DNA from: Thermodesulfovibrio aggregans
Lineage (GTDB): Bacteria > Nitrospirota > Thermodesulfovibrionia > Thermodesulfovibrionales > Thermodesulfovibrionaceae
Length of the DNA stretch: 64,000 bases
Assembly (NCBI RefSeq): GCF_001514535.1
Contig: NZ_BCNO01000001.1
Location: 1,073,012 to 1,137,011, forward strand
Reading direction: 5' to 3'
The first letter of the stretch is position 1. Each line of letters begins with the position of its first letter. The notes beneath the pieces are model-generated. The model was given only the letters and a program-made list of their open reading frames with translations. It was not told the origin of the DNA and did not search any database. Below, in pieces: positions 62,743-64,000 of the stretch. A program made the translations under genes and the position numbers.

Positions 62743-64000
62743 ATGGAAAATGCAGGATTAAGAGCTTTTTTGGCTGTGCTTTTAAGCATGGTCATTCTTT
62801 TTGGCAGTCAGTACTTGTTTACAAAATATTATAAGCCAGCGATTCAGCCTACTGAGCAAAAAGAAGAAAGGAAAAAAGAGGAAAAAACTCAAACTCCTCA
62901 AACTCATAGTTTTCCTACTGATAAAAAAGAGGTTAAACCACTGGTAAAAGAGACAAAGTACAAGGAAGTTGTTGTAGAAAATGAAGTCTTTAAGGTAGTC
63001 CTTTCAAATGAGGGAGCTTCTATTAAATCAGTTGAGCTTAAAAAATATAAAGACTCAAAAGGCAATCCTATTAAAATTTCCTCTGGTCAAATTCCTGCTC
63101 TTTCAATAATTAAAGATGGTAAATTTGATTATGCAAAAGTTATCTTCAATATAGATGACTCAAGGGCAACATTTAAAAAATCAAATGAAGCAGAGGTTGT
63201 TTTCACCTATACTGATGACACTATTTCTATTAAAAGAAGTTTTATTTTTAATAAAACCGATTATGTAATTGACCTAAAAGATGAGATAAACGGAATTGGT
63301 TCTCACTATGTATCACTTGGAGAGAATTTCGGAATTTTTGATAAAACTGACGCACCGCACTTCGGTCCAGTAATTCTAAAAGAAGCTGAAAGAATTGAAA
63401 TCAATCCTTCAAAAATAAAAGACACTGTCACATACAGAGAAGGTGTAAAATGGATTGCTCAGGAAGACAAATACTTTTTTTCAGCTATTGTTCCTTTAAG
63501 TAAAGCCGAGAAATTTATTATATTTCCATATAATGGAGATGCTATTGGAGCAGTTGAATTTCAGGATGGAATAAATCAGTACAGGGTATTCACTGCTCCA
63601 AAGGATTATGATTATCTTAAAAAATTTAATGTAGATTTACAACACATAGTTGATTTCGGATTTTTCTCAATTATAGCTCGTCCTCTTTTTTGGTTTTTAA
63701 AACTTCTTTATACGCTCGTTGGTAATTACGGAGTTGCCATAATAATTCTAACAATACTTGTTAGAATTCCTTTTATCCCTATAGTTAATCGTGGACAGAA
63801 ATCAATGCAAAAACTCAGTGAACTTCAGCCCAAATTAATGCAATTGAAAGAACAGTACAAGAATGATCCACAGAGACTTCAAAAGGAGATGATGGAACTT
63901 TACAGAAAGTACAAAATCAATCCAATGAGTGGATGTCTTCCAATATTACTTCAGATTCCTGTATTTTTTGCTCTCTACAAAATTCTCACAATTGCCATTG
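62743..64000 (+). CDS. yidC: Membrane protein insertase YidC, 3'-truncated by the window
   Basis: 419 complete codons are visible and the frame is open at the right edge. The protein starts with a membrane helix (LRAFLAVLLSMVILFGSQYLF), has a Lys/Glu-rich linker, then the large periplasmic beta domain (VVLSNEGASIKSVELKKYKD, ENFGIFDKTDAPHFGPV). The conserved core begins GNYGVAIIILTILVRIPFIPIV, continues KLSELQPKLMQLKEQYKNDP and reaches GCLPILLQIPVFFALYKIL. It inserts and folds inner-membrane proteins. It begins 4 bases after yidD. Confidence 0.96.
   Translation, partial: MENAGLRAFLAVLLSMVILFGSQYLFTKYYKPAIQPTEQKEERKKEEKTQTPQTHSFPTDKKEVKPLVKETKYKEVVVENEVFKVVLSNEGASIKSVELKKYKDSKGNPIKISSGQIPALSIIKDGKFDYAKVIFNIDDSRATFKKSNEAEVVFTYTDDTISIKRSFIFNKTDYVIDLKDEINGIGSHYVSLGENFGIFDKTDAPHFGPVILKEAERIEINPSKIKDTVTYREGVKWIAQEDKYFFSAIVPLSKAEKFIIFPYNGDAIGAVEFQDGINQYRVFTAPKDYDYLKKFNVDLQHIVDFGFFSIIARPLFWFLKLLYTLVGNYGVAIIILTILVRIPFIPIVNRGQKSMQKLSELQPKLMQLKEQYKNDPQRLQKEMMELYRKYKINPMSGCLPILLQIPVFFALYKILTIAI

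Noticed and set aside
1-64000. CRISPR arrays, insertion sequences, prophage or rRNA genes
   Set aside because: No spaced direct repeats, transposase-like proteins, phage proteins or rRNA sequence were seen. The window reads as core chromosome.

Overview
The window is AT-rich, gene-dense chromosomal DNA of a Gram-negative, anaerobic, probably thermophilic sulfate reducer. A Thermodesulfovibrio-like member of the Nitrospirota is my best guess. The guess rests on a 16-haem Hmc-type cytochrome complex, a likely Re-citrate synthase next to NAD-isocitrate dehydrogenase, an MqnD of the futalosine menaquinone route, Lol lipoprotein export, two Feo systems and the AT-rich composition. No rRNA or other decisive marker is present, so the taxonomy is inference. 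I see no insertion sequence, prophage or CRISPR array.

Layout. 1-2079: the end of an AMMECR1 gene facing hflX. 2128-4678: a small Feo operon (DtxR-like regulator, feoA, feoB). 4778-5524: a coiled-coil putative nuclease. 5493-11214 (minus): a second, larger Feo operon whose order of transcription is DUF2325 protein, outer-membrane barrel, FeoA-GGDEF fusion, HD-GYP phosphodiesterase, FeoA, FeoA, FeoB and a Cys-rich membrane peptide. It starts from a consensus promoter that carries palindromes. 11352-18436 (plus): a tryptophan-rich propeller followed by a reordered Hmc complex (E-F-A-D-B-C). 18439-25389 (minus): ilvB-ilvN-citrate synthase-idh-corC, headed by fmdB and a TIM-barrel gene. 25498-32578: sugar epimerase, DUF72, VKOR-thioredoxin, tRNA-Gly and tRNA-Cys, endonuclease IV, purC, thiD, yihY, amidohydrolase. 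32679-42492: apgM, TatD-radical SAM fusion, prepilin peptidase, glucan phosphorylase, mqnD, rpsT, MFS pump, SDR, moaC. 42525-53743 (minus): tRNA-Leu, then a nucleotide-biosynthesis block pyrR-B-C-carA-orf79-carB-purH-(globin/PsiE)-purD. 53939-64000 (plus): ihfA-like, merR, tRNA-Pro, sugar-nucleotide dehydrogenase, lysS, lolC/E, lolD, thrS, infC, rpmI, rpmH, yidD, yidC (cut by the window end).

The most unusual content is the link between iron uptake and cyclic di-GMP. A diguanylate cyclase that carries its own FeoA domain and an HD-GYP phosphodiesterase sit inside a feoAAB operon. Two translation-start patterns also stand out. hflX, thrS and infC have good Shine-Dalgarno sequences but no well-placed ATG/GTG/TTG, and all three fit an AUA start. 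At least seven genes have a -10 box only 5-9 bases before the start codon and no Shine-Dalgarno, which suggests leaderless mRNAs. The usual rpmH-rnpA-yidD and rpmI-rplT orders lack rnpA and rplT.
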